Assembly (NCBI GenBank): GCA_029378245.1
Contig: JARKIF010000073.1
Span: 98,843-162,842, forward strand
DNA from: Roridomyces roridus
Taxonomy: Eukaryota; Basidiomycota; Agaricomycetes; Agaricales; Mycenaceae
DNA length: 64,000 nucleotides
Reading direction: 5' to 3'
Shown here: positions 10,890 through 22,887 of the stretch, piece after piece
Layout: every line of letters begins with the position of its first letter
How positions within the stretch are numbered: position 1 is the stretch's first letter
Position numbers and translations under genes: made by a program
Notes under the pieces: model-generated
Databases searched by the model: none
Told to the model about the DNA's origin: nothing
The model's input: the letters and a program-made list of their open reading frames with translations, nothing else

Positions 10890-10995
10890 CATGATCATGC
10901 AGAGGTCGAAATCTACGGTGTTTTTTTCTTCCTTTGAAACTCTAGGGTTTCATTTGCGATTCGTTGGTATATGCAGTTCTCAAGATCTCAAGAGT

Positions 10996-11104
10996 AGCTG
11001 GTATCCAAAGCAGAGATGATAGGAAACTCTGGGTTGCACTCGAGATTGCATTCATGATCCCCTCCGAGATTGGAGAATGATCCCGTTCGATTCGGGGCCC
11101 GGCA
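10996..11104 (+). tRNA. degenerate tRNA-like unit (second family)
   Basis: 5' AGCTGGTATCCAAAG, T-arm TCCCG-TTCGATT-CGGGG, 3' CCCGGCA, with five of seven acceptor pairs. A T5 run follows at about 11131. It is paralogous to the unit at 10796. Confidence 0.4.
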
Positions 11105-11230
11105 ATTGTGGTCCTCTACGTACGTCACTTTTTGAATCTTTTCAATCTAAGTAAAACCGAGAGATGAATCACTGAGACTCTGCTAACTTTATTTGTTTAG
11201 AGTCTAGACAATGGCCGCTTGTACCTCAAA

Positions 11231-11300
11231 ACTTGGTAGCACTTGGAGAGTGCGTCCGCCCGCAAATGGGTGACGAAAGCCCGTTCGATTCCGGCCGAGT
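11231..11300 (+). tRNA. tRNA-like unit, 70 nt, no long loop
   Basis: ACTTGGT pairs with GCCGAGT through all seven positions (two wobbles), although the 3' acceptor strand overlaps the T-stem by two bases. The D-arm-like hairpin is GCAC-TTGGAGA-GTGC. The middle stem is GTC/GAC with inner CCC/GGG. The T-loop is TTCGATT. A T5 run follows 24 nt downstream. This is the most compact full-length member of the ACTYGGT family. Confidence 0.5.
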
Positions 11301-11649
11301 CCTTCAGAAGGCGAGAGTGAAATCTTTTTCGCGAACTAGTATTAAGACACCAAGACCAGTGAATCCTGCCAGTGAAGCGCTTATCCTTGGAACAAGTTAG
11401 AAGGACCGGGGATGTTGCAACTCTCTGGTTCGTGAATGAATCAGAATGTCTTCTTGAGCTCTATCCCAGCATTTGGCGGTACTTGGCGAATCGCGAGTCG
11501 AAAGCAGGCGTTCGGTATGAGGAGCTTCCCTGACCGCGAGAAAAAGTGACGATATTTGCTCTTGTTTGGTCACCAGCACCCACCACTCCTCCTCAGTGCC
11601 GCGTGCGTCGCTGCCCGTCCATTCCCAACTTGTACATACATTTCACAGA

Positions 11650-14149
11650 ATGCCCCGCGGTGGCACACCCTCTCAGCGACGGGGTGACAAAACCGATGGG
11701 AAGCGACAACGATCCGCCAACGGCCGGATGAGCGCCAGCGCGCGGGCTGCCCCAGGCGTGCGCACGGCTGCCAGCGTCCGAAAGGCCACCCAATCGCAGT
11801 CAGAATCCATCTCTGCGCCGCCCGTCGTCGTCAAAGTCAAGACGGAGCCCGTTCCCACGCTGATTCCCCCTCCCGCTGGCAAGAAATCGTCACCAGGATG
11901 GCGCCATCCGGACGAGCTCAAGTTCATTCGGAGTGCAGGGAAGGAATGGTCCGACCTCTCCATCCTCCGATTCCTTGTCGACAATGCCTTCACTGTCCCT
12001 GGGCGCCCACCGTCCGTCGCAGAGCATTGGGTGCACATTGGGATACACAGCGACGGGACGGAAGTTATCCTCCCGCGAGCGTATCGCGTGCCTTTACTTT
12101 GGGTTGCAAAGTACATGTGGGCCTCCCTCCAACTCGTCCTCACCGCCGCACCCGCCATCCGAGACGAAGAGTGGGCCAACTCGCGGTTTGAGATCCTCCA
12201 CATCGGAAGGTTGTGTGCGGCTCTCATCGACGCTGCGAGGTCACAGATGGACGAAGCTGGGACGATGGAGCGTGGATGGCGGCATGCGGGGTTCGACAGG
12301 GCTCTGAGACGATATACACGCGAGTGGCTGCTCTCTGGAGACGAGTTCATCCGCGGGTTTTGGAAGGAGTTTGGTGAGGGCGAGTATGAGGATGGGGATA
12401 TTCTCAAATTTCGTGCGTCGAATTCAGTTCTGGCTGTTTTCTGCGTCGCTGATTGAGGACAGCGTGGCCGACACGAGTACTCAAGGGGTTCAAGGGCTTT
12501 CGGCTGCTGCAGCCGGAAATCTCGGAGGGCATTACGGCTGAGCGATTCATGCAGGGACTCGTCATCGACGACGGTGCGGGTACCTTTCATTGGATTGAAG
12601 CAGAGGCGAGTCTCGTTTCTCCCATCGTGGCAACCGGCCCGACACCGCCGCCGCTTCCCAAGAGACGCAGGGCAAAGGTGTGTGGTGTTTGATCCATTGC
12701 ATATTCGGAATGAACATTGCTGCAGAAACCAGAACAACAACCTCCAGCACCACTCGTACTGGCTGCACCAACTGCACCACCCGTACCACCCGCTCCTCCG
12801 GCTACTGCAGTTCGGTTGCCTGCCCCGCCGGCGACGCAATCCCTGTCCTTCCGTGCCCGTCCAGAAGTGTTCCTCGCTGTTCGTGCTTCCTCTTCATCCT
12901 GCCTCATCGCTCATTCTTATTCGTACCCAGAAACGCGCTGCGCCCTCCGACCCCGATCAATCCGACGCAGACGTTCCCCCTCGGCCGCGGTCTTATTATC
13001 GGGAAGAGATCGAGAAACCGAATCCTGCGCAAGTCGAGGATTCACTTCCGCCCAAGGTGCGTGTGTGCCTTTGATTCACGCTTTTTTTTTGTATTCCTGT
13101 CATGTGTCGACTGGAGATTCTAACGGTTTATCTTATCCCCACAGGCGCGGAAAACGCTTGCTCGAAAACGACGACGCACAGAGGATGTCGAGGAAGCGGA
13201 GGTCGTTGCTGGATCACAGCTGCAGGTGGGTGTTATATATATTCTTTCATTACTTGGATATTGACATGTATAGGCTGCTGCGACTCCGAGTCCCGATATG
13301 GACGTCGACTCGACACGAGGTAAATCAGGCACGTCGAATACCCCTCCTGCACCACCGTCAGCGACGTCCAACCTTAACCTCGTCCCGATTCCCGTCCAAA
13401 CGCAGCCTTTCGCTGCGATTCCCGACGTGGAGGTCGACTCTACGCAAGGCGAATCAGCCACGTCGAATCCCTCTCCCAGTCTTGTCCCACCGCCAACCAC
13501 GTCCAACCTCCCCCCGATTCCCCAAATCCAAATTCAAATTCAAACGCAACCCCTCCCCCTCCCTCTCCCTTTACCAGGTATCAAGACAGAGCACTTTGAC
13601 ACCTGGCCACCACCCCTCCCACCTCTCCCACCGCTCCCTCCCCTCCCAGAGGCGGTGAATACGACGACGGGCCTCGTGTATACGCTCGTTGATGTGGGCG
13701 AGGGGGAGCTTGATGAGGGGATGGAGCTTTTGTATCCGGATATGGAGATGGAGGTTGAGGTTGGGGCTGAGGTGGGGGAGAGGAGTTCGAGTTCGAGTTC
13801 GAGTTCAAGTTCATCCACGCCTACGCCTACACCTACGCCGAAGTTGGATGGCGAATTACCGCTGTCGCGTGCACGGTTTGATTTGGATTTGGATGCCAGC
13901 CGAAATGGGAATGGGAATGAGGACGAGGGTATGGTGGTGCCGGTGCCAGTGCTGCTAGCGAGAGTGAATGCACTCGAGGCCGAGGTTGGTCAGCTGAGGC
14001 TTGAGATGGGGGCAGTCAAGGCGTTGGAGGGGAGGTTGGGCGTGTTGGAGGCTGCTTCTACTTTGAGGGCAGGTGGGAGTGGAAGTCACCCGCTCGGGCA
14101 TCTGATTTCTGTGGATGGGGAGGAGGAAGAGGGAGGGAGGATGGCGTAG
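11650..14149 (+). CDS. six-exon nuclear-type protein of unknown function (733 aa)
   Basis: Exons 11650-12412, 12463-12677, 12726-12866, 12931-13056, 13145-13225 and 13274-14149 join in phase across GT-AG introns. I start at the ATG at 11650 (MPRGGTPSQRRGDKTDGKR) because the lysine/arginine-rich N-terminus is typical of such proteins. Residues of about 75-330 form one globular, Trp-rich region (ELKFIRSAGKEWSDLSILRF; ILHIGRLCAALIDAARSQM; VLKGFKGFRLLQPEISEG) that I cannot place in a family. Then come basic clusters (LPKRRRAK; LARKRRR), long Pro/Gln low complexity, a serine run and a C-terminal coiled coil (LLARVNALEAEVGQLRLEM). The layout suggests a nuclear, DNA- or chromatin-associated protein; this is inference. 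Confidence 0.7.
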
Positions 14150-14515
14150 GTATATGGAGCTCCGGAGTGTGGACGCGGAGTGCGGCGGTCGGGGGAGTCG
14201 TACGTTTATGTACGTAGATGGGATGAAGGAAGGAGGGTAGAGCGGCGGGAGCTCGAGTGTGAAGGATCCTGGATGATTAATTGCTTCTGTGAATGTGAGT
14301 TAGTGTTTGAGTGTAAGAAAGCGCGGTTCAAACTAACCTGGTCGCCGATAGGTTGGCGGAGTCGCCGCAGTCAAGCGGCAGGGCAGAAACGGTAAGAAGG
14401 AAGTTCCACAGACAGTTCGTTCAACTTCGTATGGGAAGCTACTCAATTACACACTCGTTGGCAAGGCCTCTGGGGTGCCTCGTTGTATCACATTCCGGCG
14501 ACGTGATGTTTTTCG
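14150..14515. other. no gene seen
   Basis: Spacer between the 733-residue protein and the P450 remnant. It may hold unrecognisable upstream exons of that pseudogene. Confidence 0.4.
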
Positions 14516-15620
14516 AGGTGGGCGGCAGTATTCGCGAGCAAAAGGTGACCAGCGCCAATTACTCAGAGTGAGTGAGTTCCCGGCGCATACCACCTGTTGC
14601 CATTCTCACCCCTGGCTGTATTTAGTCTGCATTTGAGGCGGTGCGTCTATGTTGAATTCCACTTTTCATTTGAATTTGGTTGCTATTATTCAATTTGATT
14701 GCGGTGCTAAATGCCGATTGCAACTATAGACCGCTTCGGGGCTGCAAGCCTCTGTTTTCGCCTGCGTTCGCTATTCTCAGTGGATTCGTCGTGGACGGGC
14801 AGATATTGAGGCCGTTGTGGGATCGGAGAGGATTCTAACTTTCAAGGATGGGCCGCACCTTCCGTATATTGAAGCGGTGGTCCGAGGTACGTCGGCTGGC
14901 CGTATTATTAACCAGGTACATTGATTCATATTGCACTCAGAGACGCTCCGGTAGCGGCCTGCAGGTGCGCCAATCACAGGGATCATAATTCCTTCAGTAA
15001 TTTACATAGTTCGGTTCGGCATCCCACACCAATGCACGGCGGACGACATTGTGCAATACCAAGGAGGGAGTATATCATCCGCTGTTATATGGTTGGTTCC
15101 TTGTTTCAATTTGAATTCAACTCTCATCGCCTCCCAGGGCAATTGAACACGATCCCAAGTACGAGAAACCCGATGAGTTTCGTCCGCCAGTTGTTGGGCG
15201 AAAGTGGATAGCTAAAGGATGGATATGACACCGGTGCATTTGGTTTCGGGAGGCGTGGTGAGTGGCCGCATTTCTTCATTTGATGCGAATGATGGAATTT
15301 TCCTCAGTGTGTCCCGGCACGCCCTTTGCCGAGCGGTCCCTGTGGATCAATATGATGCTGTGGAGATTCAACATTCGCGAGTTAAACAAACCCGAGTCCA
15401 GGACAGAGTATGGCGACAACGATGATCGGTTCAAAGGGAGGTGAGTCTTCTTCGAGTCGGGGATTTCTTTTCGGTCAACGACTTTTGACAGTTTACTGAC
15501 CCGGCGCTTCCGTTCCCGCCGTTTTCGAGCCTCAGTCAGTTCACCGTGGACCTAATGAGACAAGAACGGTCAGATTTCGAGAGGGACTTGAGTCTTTTGC
15601 TTCCCCAGCGCAGGGAGTAG
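14516..15620 (+). pseudogene. cytochrome P450 3'-half pseudogene
   Basis: Exon pieces match, in order, those of the P450 genes at 38.1 and 42.4 kb: TWAAVFAS-type exon (about 14516), I-helix micro-exon SAFEA (14626-14640), TASGLQASVFACVRY to LPYIEAVVR (from 14730), the ExxR exon (about 14940), VRFGIPHQ-like exon, heme-region exon CPGTPFAERSLWIN (about 15308), and a C-terminal exon ending at 15620. Breaks: the ETLRW exon has a TAG after ETLR, the exon before the I-helix has lost bases and its frame, and the PERF-region exon runs into a stop. The I-helix lacks the usual Thr pair. The N-terminal half is missing. Confidence 0.75.
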
Positions 15621-16799
15621 TGCATTCGGGGGACGAATATATGACCAGGCTCAATGTACCGTTTTAGGAAGTTGAATAGTCGTGATTGATCAGCGCTGCC
15701 GTATGTTGCCGTGGTTACTGGCATGTCTCACGAGTCACACCTAGTCACGCTGCGTCACAAGACTGCTGACTCACATTTTTGTTTTTCCTCAATGCCTTCA
15801 TCCGTTTTTGCGCCAGGCTCCGGAGGCTGTGGGCTCTGCGGAGGGCTGCGGAGGGTCGCGTCTATCCGCACACAGCAAAACTTATACTCCCTGTCGCTCG
15901 TGGTCTCCAGATTCCGGCTCCGAGTATCCGACGAGGCTCAGGCTCGTCTCGATTCTCCCACTGGTCGCCCTCGTAACCTGGTCCAAACCCGATCTTTCCG
16001 GCTGTCTGGCGCTAGCTCCAGGGCGTCTTTAATCTCTCTGATAAATGGCTCATATACACCTCTCTCGGTCAAGTCTCTTGAGGCACCCAATGCAGTGTAG
16101 GGCTTCAATTGCTCCGTCATTACGGGGCTCTAGAGATAACTGGGGCCTTGGACTCTCATTTGCCTCCGTCCACTGTTTCAGGTTGGTGGCGAAATGCTGA
16201 TGGCCTGCTAGTCTCGATTCTCGACATTCTCCTCCCTTGTATTCCTTCGGTTCTGGGACTGCGGGATGACAACGATGTCTTTCAGGTACGCGCTACTGTG
16301 AACCGCTGTGGATGATTCCTGACGCGCTTTGAGTCGCTACCGATGTCTGACATGTGTTTTAATGCCGACTTCTGTCGACACCGAGCTGTGCATTGCAGAT
16401 CCCAATCTGACAGTGACATTGACAGCAACTACCTATTTACACCAGACGTCGTATACACAATATGCGGACAGGTACATACGCTTCTTAAATTGACTCGACA
16501 CCCACATTCACCGCACGTCTAGGCAAATTTTCAGGGATATTCCCATCGGGTTTCCAGCGCTGTATCGAGTCAATTCGATACATTCGACATTCCGCTGCGC
16601 AAAGTGCAGACCTGAAACCACGGAATTATTCCTTCATCCTCCATGGGAAATGTCCCAGTGATAGGCCCCGCAGGAGTCAAAGTTAAGCAGCCGCTCTCTG
16701 TTACTGTACATCGAGCACGAATGACTCCTCCCGTAACGATTTAAAGACTGCGTCGTCCTCTGGGTCCTCCATCACCGACCCACCAATCACCCAACCTCG
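15621..16799. other. no complete gene; possible coding remnant on - strand
   Basis: A - strand frame at 15938-16120 (TERGVYEPFIREIKDALEL) has protein-like character but no recognisable family or neighbours. The rest is presumably promoter and leader of the GATA gene plus unique sequence. Confidence 0.3.
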
Positions 16800-17695
16800 A
16801 TGTACAACTCGTTTCAAAGCTCTCCCGACGACCAGTACTACCCATCGTGGTCTTACGGTACAGCATCTCAAATTCACCGCTCCTCTGTCTGACAAACATT
16901 CGACCAGCTTCCACGACTCCAATGCCAGCACAACATTCCAGCGGCCAATATGGCGCCATGCCCTCGGGCCACGGATACCCATATCCTGGCCACGCTCCGG
17001 CAGGAGCTCCATATCCCCCTTACGATCCCCGGGCTGATTCGTTGGCCATGGCCAACGATATGAACTATTCTCATCAATACAACTCCTCCATGGGCAATTA
17101 CGGAGATACCGTACCAAATTCATATCCGCACAAGGCCCCGTGGAGTGCGTCGCCCCCACATGCCCATGCACATGCCCACGGCCCTGCTACGATGCCAGGT
17201 TCACCCCCGGCTTCATCCCGCCATCGCCCCGGGCCCAGTCACCACCACAACAACAACAACCATACGCAAATCCACATCCCCGAATGCTCACCCGACGACG
17301 ATCCCATCCCGCGCGATCGCTCAGCCAAGAAGGTCTGCTCGCACTGCCGGACGACGGACACTCCACTATGGCGGCGCGATCCCCGGACCCACAAACCGCT
17401 GTGCAACGCATGCGGGATTTACATGTATCAGCGGAATGAGGCGAGGCCAGAGGCGCTTATTGCTGTAGACCGAGCGGGGCCTGAGATTGGTGGTGCATTT
17501 AGTGGCGGGCACGTCGGTGCAGATGAGGAGAATGAGTGTACCAATTGTGGGACACACAAGACGTCTTCGTGGAGGAGGAATCGGTCGGGGGCGCAGGTGT
17601 GTAATGCGTGTGGTGTGTATGAACGGATGAATGGACGACCGAGGCCGTTAGCCTTGAGGAATGACAAGATTAGACCGAGGACGAAGCCGCGGTAG
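16800..17695 (+). CDS. two-finger GATA-type transcription factor (281 aa)
   Basis: Exon 1 is 16800-16857 (MYNSFQSSPDDQYYPSWSY) and exon 2 is 16908-17695, joined in phase across a 50-bp intron. The first 130 residues are His/Pro/Gly/Tyr-rich and probably unstructured. Finger 1 is C-X2-C-X18-C-X2-C (CSHCRTTDTPLWRRDPRTHK ... CNACGIYMYQR); finger 2 is C-X2-C-X17-C-X2-C (CTNCGTHKTSSWRRNRSG ... CNACGVYERMNGR). Each is followed by basic residues as in DNA-binding GATA domains. Fungal two-finger GATA proteins include siderophore regulators, but the cysteine-rich linker typical of that class is absent, so no role can be named. Expected to act in the nucleus on GATA sites. Confidence 0.9.
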
Positions 17696-20228
17696 CAGTA
17701 GAAGAAGAACAAAAAAGACTGTATAGATTGGACAGACTTGTAGTTTAGTTTTTCGACCAGTAATTGAGACGGTTCTTTCCCGTGCATCCTGTCCGACTCG
17801 TTCTCCAGGGTTCTGGGATACTATGGAGTGAGTCACAGAAGACGACTCGCTTTCCCCTACGGCAGCAGTCGCTGCCGTACATGATGTCGCAACCAAATTC
17901 CAAGTTCCGTCCTGATTCTCCGTCTTTTTCATTGCCATCCGGCTTGAAACTCTGTTTCTTTTCACTCAATACCAGAACTGCGGTCCGTGACTAGCCGAGA
18001 TAAGTAAGAGCCAGTCAACTGAATGGGTTTTAGAGTTTGCAAAGAATCTGCGACCCGGAAGGAAGCCCGGGACGCGCTCCAGTTGGACAGTTGTCTTGCC
18101 ATCTTAGATTGGAAAGAAGATGGATGTAAAAGGGAAGCGATGGCCTCACGGATGGTTCCAATGGCGAAACGCGCGGAGGGCCTTGAATAGCCTGAGGAAG
18201 AGCCGGCAGGCATTCTGACCCCTGCAGGTCAGTGGTGTTCCAAAGGGTCGTGGGTCAAGGGTTCAACACATGGTTGCAGATCACCCACACCCAGCCGAAT
18301 CTGCGGCCGGTCAATATCAATTTTCATTGTGGAGCCCTGGGAGCGAATTGAAAGCCGTGCGCCGGCTATCGCGGATTGGCTCGGTCCCAGTGTCGGCCTA
18401 TCTTGTGATCCATTTGCGAACCTGGTTGGGTAATGACTCTTCTTGATTAGGAATTGCGGGGAGTGCACGACATGCGAGTGGCAGAATCGCCATGGTTTTT
18501 CCAACGGGAACAAGAAAGAATTAGATTTCCCCTTCCGTGAACGGTTTACACATGCAGCTCCGTCTTTCACTGGACTAATATGTACACTGGCATCAATGTA
18601 ATGACTTCTTCCTGATGGTTCAGATAAGCAAATCATTGTGTGGAGCAGGCGGGACATCGGAGCCCGGGGGTACCGGCGGCGCTTGAGTTGATGGTTGAGC
18701 GACGAATCAACGTCGAGTGAATGGTAAATTAGTTGAGCGGGTCGACGTCATCGACGCTTGAGCGGCGGGCGAGTGCACCGTCGAACGGTAACCCTTGCGG
18801 CCGCCACGACACAGAAGAGCGAAACCCCGACCAGCGGATGGCAAGCAGGGGCAGGCTCATCCTGTGTATGTGGAGCGCAGAGGGTTACCGTTGAACGATG
18901 CAGACAGCCGATGCTCAGCGGCGAAGTGGGGGGAATTGGGGGAAGTGAATGAGGCGTATCGTTACCATGGGTTCGCCTCGTCTTTTATAGATCAAGCTAG
19001 TGGATATGCCGGATTGGGAATGTCCGCATCCAAACGATATCTCGTCATTGTCCGCGTGAACGACGGAAGATAGCGACAGCCGTTCTCACAAAACTCGGCC
19101 CGACGATGTTGAGGGGCCGTAGCATTTAGACTAGACAGCGAGCATACTGCTGGCACGGCGGGTTTTCGTACTGATACGTATTCATCGCTGGTTGAGAGGC
19201 CTGCAGGCCATTCAACCTGTGAGACACCCCATAAGGCCGTCGATTTCAGTTGGAGCGCGGTCCGCATGCTTCTCATTTATCACAGAAGCAGTTAGATTCG
19301 ACTTTGGGCGGGAACTTGGATTATTATTTCGTTACCCCTATCTTATACCCTGATGCCCCTGTCATGAGCACCTTTTTAGGAATTTTTACTGTCCTTTTCC
19401 GTGAGCGACTCCAACTGCTTGCGAGAGTGGATTCAAGTGTATTTCCGACGCTCCTCTTTCCACACGTCCCGGAAGAGAATCGGAATGCCGCTGTGCCGGC
19501 GTGAAGATCCTGACATTCATACCCTAAGGGCACTCAAGGGCCGCTCCGTGACGGGTGGACTCCTCGGGATCATATCGATGCCGGGGCGGAAAATAAACGT
19601 TAACAGGAAAGTCAGAGAAGCAGCTTGAGCGGCGAAGTTCTATTCTAATCTTGCAAACATTCAATCGTGGAGACGGCGTCTGTTTGGAATCTGGCAGTTT
19701 TCGAGGTCATGGGAGCTCGATGCCGTGCTTCGAAATGCGCCACATCATGAGGCTTGAACGGTTCGGTCCGGAAGAAGATGGCAGATTCATACCTTTCGTG
19801 CTATAGACGGCTGTGGGTGCCAGATAATCGCGCGGGTGAGAGAGCTCAACGGCACTGACTTGGCTCACTAAAACAGGGTTACATTCGCGGCCAAGTCGGC
19901 CGCCGGACGTCTGATAGTTGTGGGATACTTGGCCAGGAAAAGATTCAGAGCTCGGAGCCCGGCGATAAGACTCCGTCTGCCGATTGTGGGGACTGCTTCC
20001 TGCTTGCGAACCCTTGTAGAGTCTAGACTGCACCCATAAGTATTTCAACCGTGTCCATCTCGTCGACGCAGAGTCTAGACCCCGGCAGTATCGGATCAAC
20101 GATCACCGGCACCGAGCAAGTAACTCTCACGCCTTCTCCACACTGATCTCATCGACGTCATACTTCCGAAGCCTCGTTGTCGACCAGGCATATAAATCTT
20201 CATCTTGCTCTAGGCTTCTCCACATACC
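17696..20228. other. long intergenic stretch, no gene supported
   Basis: Frames of up to 142 codons occur (18229-18657 and 19707-20099, both -), but none reads like a protein or has a gene-like exon pattern. A TATA-like CATATAAAT lies at about 20188-20196, about 35 bp before the next start codon. A short repeated flavour (TTGAGCGGCGGGCG, TTGAGCGACGAATC) occurs at 18680-18770. Confidence 0.4.
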
Positions 20229-20905
20229 ATGACTTCGACCACGAATAACACCAACACCAGCGGAATCGGCAACAAAATCAAGTTTGTGTCCCGTCGGTCT
20301 TTGTTTCAAATTCACTCAACTTCCACACACAGGGGCGGCGTGAAAGTAGCACACGGGATGATTAAAGGCAAGACGGTTGATTCTGCGGTAGCGAATGCGC
20401 AGTCTACCGAAGCTGGAGATGGAATGGATCCGGATGGTGCGGGGAGAGAGCACGAACAGAGTGAGTTGCACAAATTTCATTCGATTTGATACTGAGACAT
20501 TCAACCTCAGATTCCACAAACAACTCGAACACATACGCTGCAGGCAATTACGGTGCGAGCAAATTGATTGTCTTCCTCCACTTGAAATTAATTAGTGCGG
20601 AATGTGGATAGGTTGGGGCTTAGGTCTAGCGGGCATCAACCCCTTCTCGAAGGATAACCAAAGTCTGTCCTATCTTTACCTCCCGAGGCCTCCAACAGTA
20701 TTGATGTATGTCTCAAGCATCCACCGCAAATCCAGGAGTGCCGCCGCCGACCAACCCGGGACGGGGTCCGAGCGCCTAGGGCGGTGGTGGAAACGACATC
20801 TGGTGGGCTTCCACCCATCGGACGGCGCGCGGATGGGCAATGCTCACCCAACGCAACGAGGTCGGTTGGGTAACAGGAGTTTGAGAGGAATGCGCGGTGA
20901 ATGAG
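20229..20905 (+). pseudogene. truncated paralogue of the 24.2 kb repeat-protein gene
   Basis: The start (MTSTTNNTNTSGIGNKIK), the position of the first intron and the next exon (GGVKVAHG) match the gene at 24204. After AHG the copy jumps to MIKGKTVDSAVANAQSTEAG, losing about 45 codons present in the intact gene. Downstream only fragments of the tandem exons remain; the last part (about 20750-20905) still resembles the 3' exon (GNAHPTQRGRLGNRS...). The shared TATA-like upstream sequence suggests the promoter was duplicated too. Probably non-functional, though a short product is conceivable. Confidence 0.7.
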
Positions 20906-21028
20906 TGGGCTGGTTAGCTTGCGTTGAATGTATCCATATGTATTTTTTGGTACCAAAGAAGCGCCTTCGTGTATCCCGAAAGAGACGCTGTTCTGCAACG
21001 ACACAAAAAAGGATATTGCCACCATAAC

Positions 21029-21115
21029 ACTTGGCCCCGGAGTCGAACCAGGTTATTCAACCATCTTCAAGTCGGCCAACAACATTTCTTGGACGCACTC
21101 CGAGTGCAACCAAGT
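21029..21115 (-). tRNA. tRNA-like unit (ACTTGGT acceptor)
   Basis: 5' ACTTGGT pairs with 3' GCCAAGT in all seven positions (one wobble). D-arm-like GCACTCGGAGTGC. Anticodon-position stem TCCAA/TTGAA pairs 4 of 5 around a long loop. T-arm centre GGTTCGACTCC. A T6 run lies about 20 nt beyond the 3' end. It is the first of three same-strand copies within 830 bp. Confidence 0.55.
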
Positions 21116-21281
21116 GTTTTATATATACATACCTCTGCAACGGAGGGACTATGCAAGGGCCCGGGTGCAGCGGCGCTGAGCACTTAAGTAGTTCGATGAA
21201 TCTCCAATCACACGATCGACAGTTATCAGCATCCTCCAGCAGGCGAGGTAATAAAAACGGGCGGAATTCGCAATTATAAGT

Positions 21282-21368
21282 ACTTGATCCTGGAGTCGAA
21301 CCAGGCTCTCCACGGAATTTCTAAACACCCACGTATTGCTCGCGGACGCACGCCGAGTGCCACCAAGT
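21282..21368 (-). tRNA. tRNA-like unit (ACTTGGT acceptor)
   Basis: 5' ACTTGGT with 3' ATCAAGT (one wobble). D-arm GCACTCGGCGTGC. Anticodon-position stem TCCGC/GTGGA (5 pairs, one wobble) closes a loop of about 28 nt. T-arm CCTGG-TTCGACT-CCAGG is perfect. A T5 run lies about 25 nt downstream. Confidence 0.6.
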
Positions 21369-21759
21369 TTCCTTTGGCTTTCGTTCGGCCCTGTTTCTAC
21401 AGCCATGCACCCTGGAAAAACATCGACCGATCGCATTGGCATACCCCGAGTCGAGCTGGTACCTGTAGGCCGTGGCTTCAGGCCTCCGGCGGCTTGTTGC
21501 GGACACAGGTCGCGTCAATGCTACTGAGTACTTGCCAGCTTTCCAGACAAATTGCAATTGCCCTGCTCGCTGTTTTCCATATTTTGATCAAGCATCTCTA
21601 CCGGAGTCTGTGTTGGGCTCCGCGATCAAACCGACGGATTCGTGTCCGAAGCAAGACAGTGTTGCATGTAGGGAAATGAATGGAAGAATGGCTCACTGTA
21701 TAGGTGTTCGTCTTGGACAAAAAGTGCACTATAGGATGGACATTAGAGAAAAACATAAT

Positions 21760-21852
21760 ACTTGATCCTGGAGTCGAACCAGGTGTTCCGCTGAAAGATT
21801 AACGTCAAGTTCTCCATTGTCCGGGGACGCACGCCGAGCTGTGCTACCAAGT
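21760..21852 (-). tRNA. tRNA-like unit with near-canonical D-arm
   Basis: 5' ACTTGGT with 3' ATCAAGT. Its D-arm GCAC-AGCTCGGC-GTGC has an 8-nt loop with A14-like and GG residues, so TAGCACAGCTCGG is close to the eukaryotic box A consensus; this may be the least-changed copy. Anticodon-position stem TCCCC/GCGGA pairs 4 of 5. T-arm CCTGG-TTCGACT-CCAGG is perfect box B. A T5 run follows only 7 nt downstream. Confidence 0.65.
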
Positions 21853-22887
21853 GTCGCAAGTATTTTCTTCTCAGTAGGCCATTTCACGACCTTATGCACA
21901 CGGGGGAAATGGTCAATACCTGCCGACCCCGCCGTGGGCATCTGATCTGTGTTAAATGGCCGCTGCGGCCAACAGATTTGATTTGATCAATTTGATTTTC
22001 GACGTTTGATCATCATATCGTCACGTTTTCTCTGGCTCCTGACCACCACCACCTCAGAAGCGCCACGAGTCACCCGCCATTTACCCAGCTTTGGATCTTG
22101 TCGCGACTACTGGCAGTTTCCGAGTCGTTGTGGCCGCTTTTCCATCTCTACCTCGTCCATGCGAGTGTACCTATCGGTTGTTTGGTCTCCGACGCCTGAA
22201 GCCCGCACCTATTCTACCTGGGACTCGCTGCGGGGATCCGAGTCCCCCCTCTTTGATTGACCGACACGCAGAGGGAATAAAATCCTCAATAGATCCGAGT
22301 CTTGTCACCATCTCCCTACCCGAATCTCACATTCCCCACAGTTTCCACTCTCGTCCCAGTCTCATCCGATCCGGTTCATGCTTGATATGAGTTGATATAC
22401 AATGCTACTATCACGGCTTCGTCATGTCGCCCTTCAGCAGCTTCAGCTGCATGTACTCTTGTCTTTTCCCAGTCGACAGGCTCACCTGCCGTCCACCCGT
22501 AGTGCTCACGTCGGCCATGTCAGATGCTCAGCCGCTTTTGAATGGAAGGAAGCCGGTTTTTGGTTGATCCAATTCTCACCTTGCTCGGCTGCCCACGCAG
22601 CCACGCTCTCCGTGCGATCTCCATTCAAGGGCGGGACACTGCCTTCGAGCGCCCGTCCGATTTCTGATGCGACCGATCAGAAGATCCTGTTTGTTCTCGT
22701 CTGCGTTTCAATTATATATCTCTCTGGAAGCTCCACACCTTCTCCCCCCACCTCTGCCGCTCCTTATCTCTGACCTCACTCGTTTTTTCTCTGGATTGTG
22801 GGGGGCATTCATACACTTCTCTTGGGAGAACGGTGCGTGTCGCTCAGTATATGACACATTTGTCTGCTGAGGCCAAATACCATTAGG
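21853..22887. other. no gene supported; upstream region of membrane-protein gene
   Basis: Mostly pyrimidine-rich sequence with short frames. An intron-like segment just before 22888 (donor-like GTGCGT at about 22831, acceptor AG at 22886-22887) suggests a short upstream exon of the next gene may lie here. Confidence 0.35.

Noticed and set aside
13690..13830. GAGTTC tandem run as a possible regulatory array
   Set aside because: It is the coding sequence of a poly-Ser stretch in the 733-residue protein.
16640..16690. 5S rRNA-like string GTCAAAGTTAAGCAGC
   Set aside because: Only this short stretch matches; the remaining 5S helices and length are absent.
18229..20099. Two - strand frames of 142 and 130 codons
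   Set aside because: No introns, motifs or codon pattern like the neighbouring genes.
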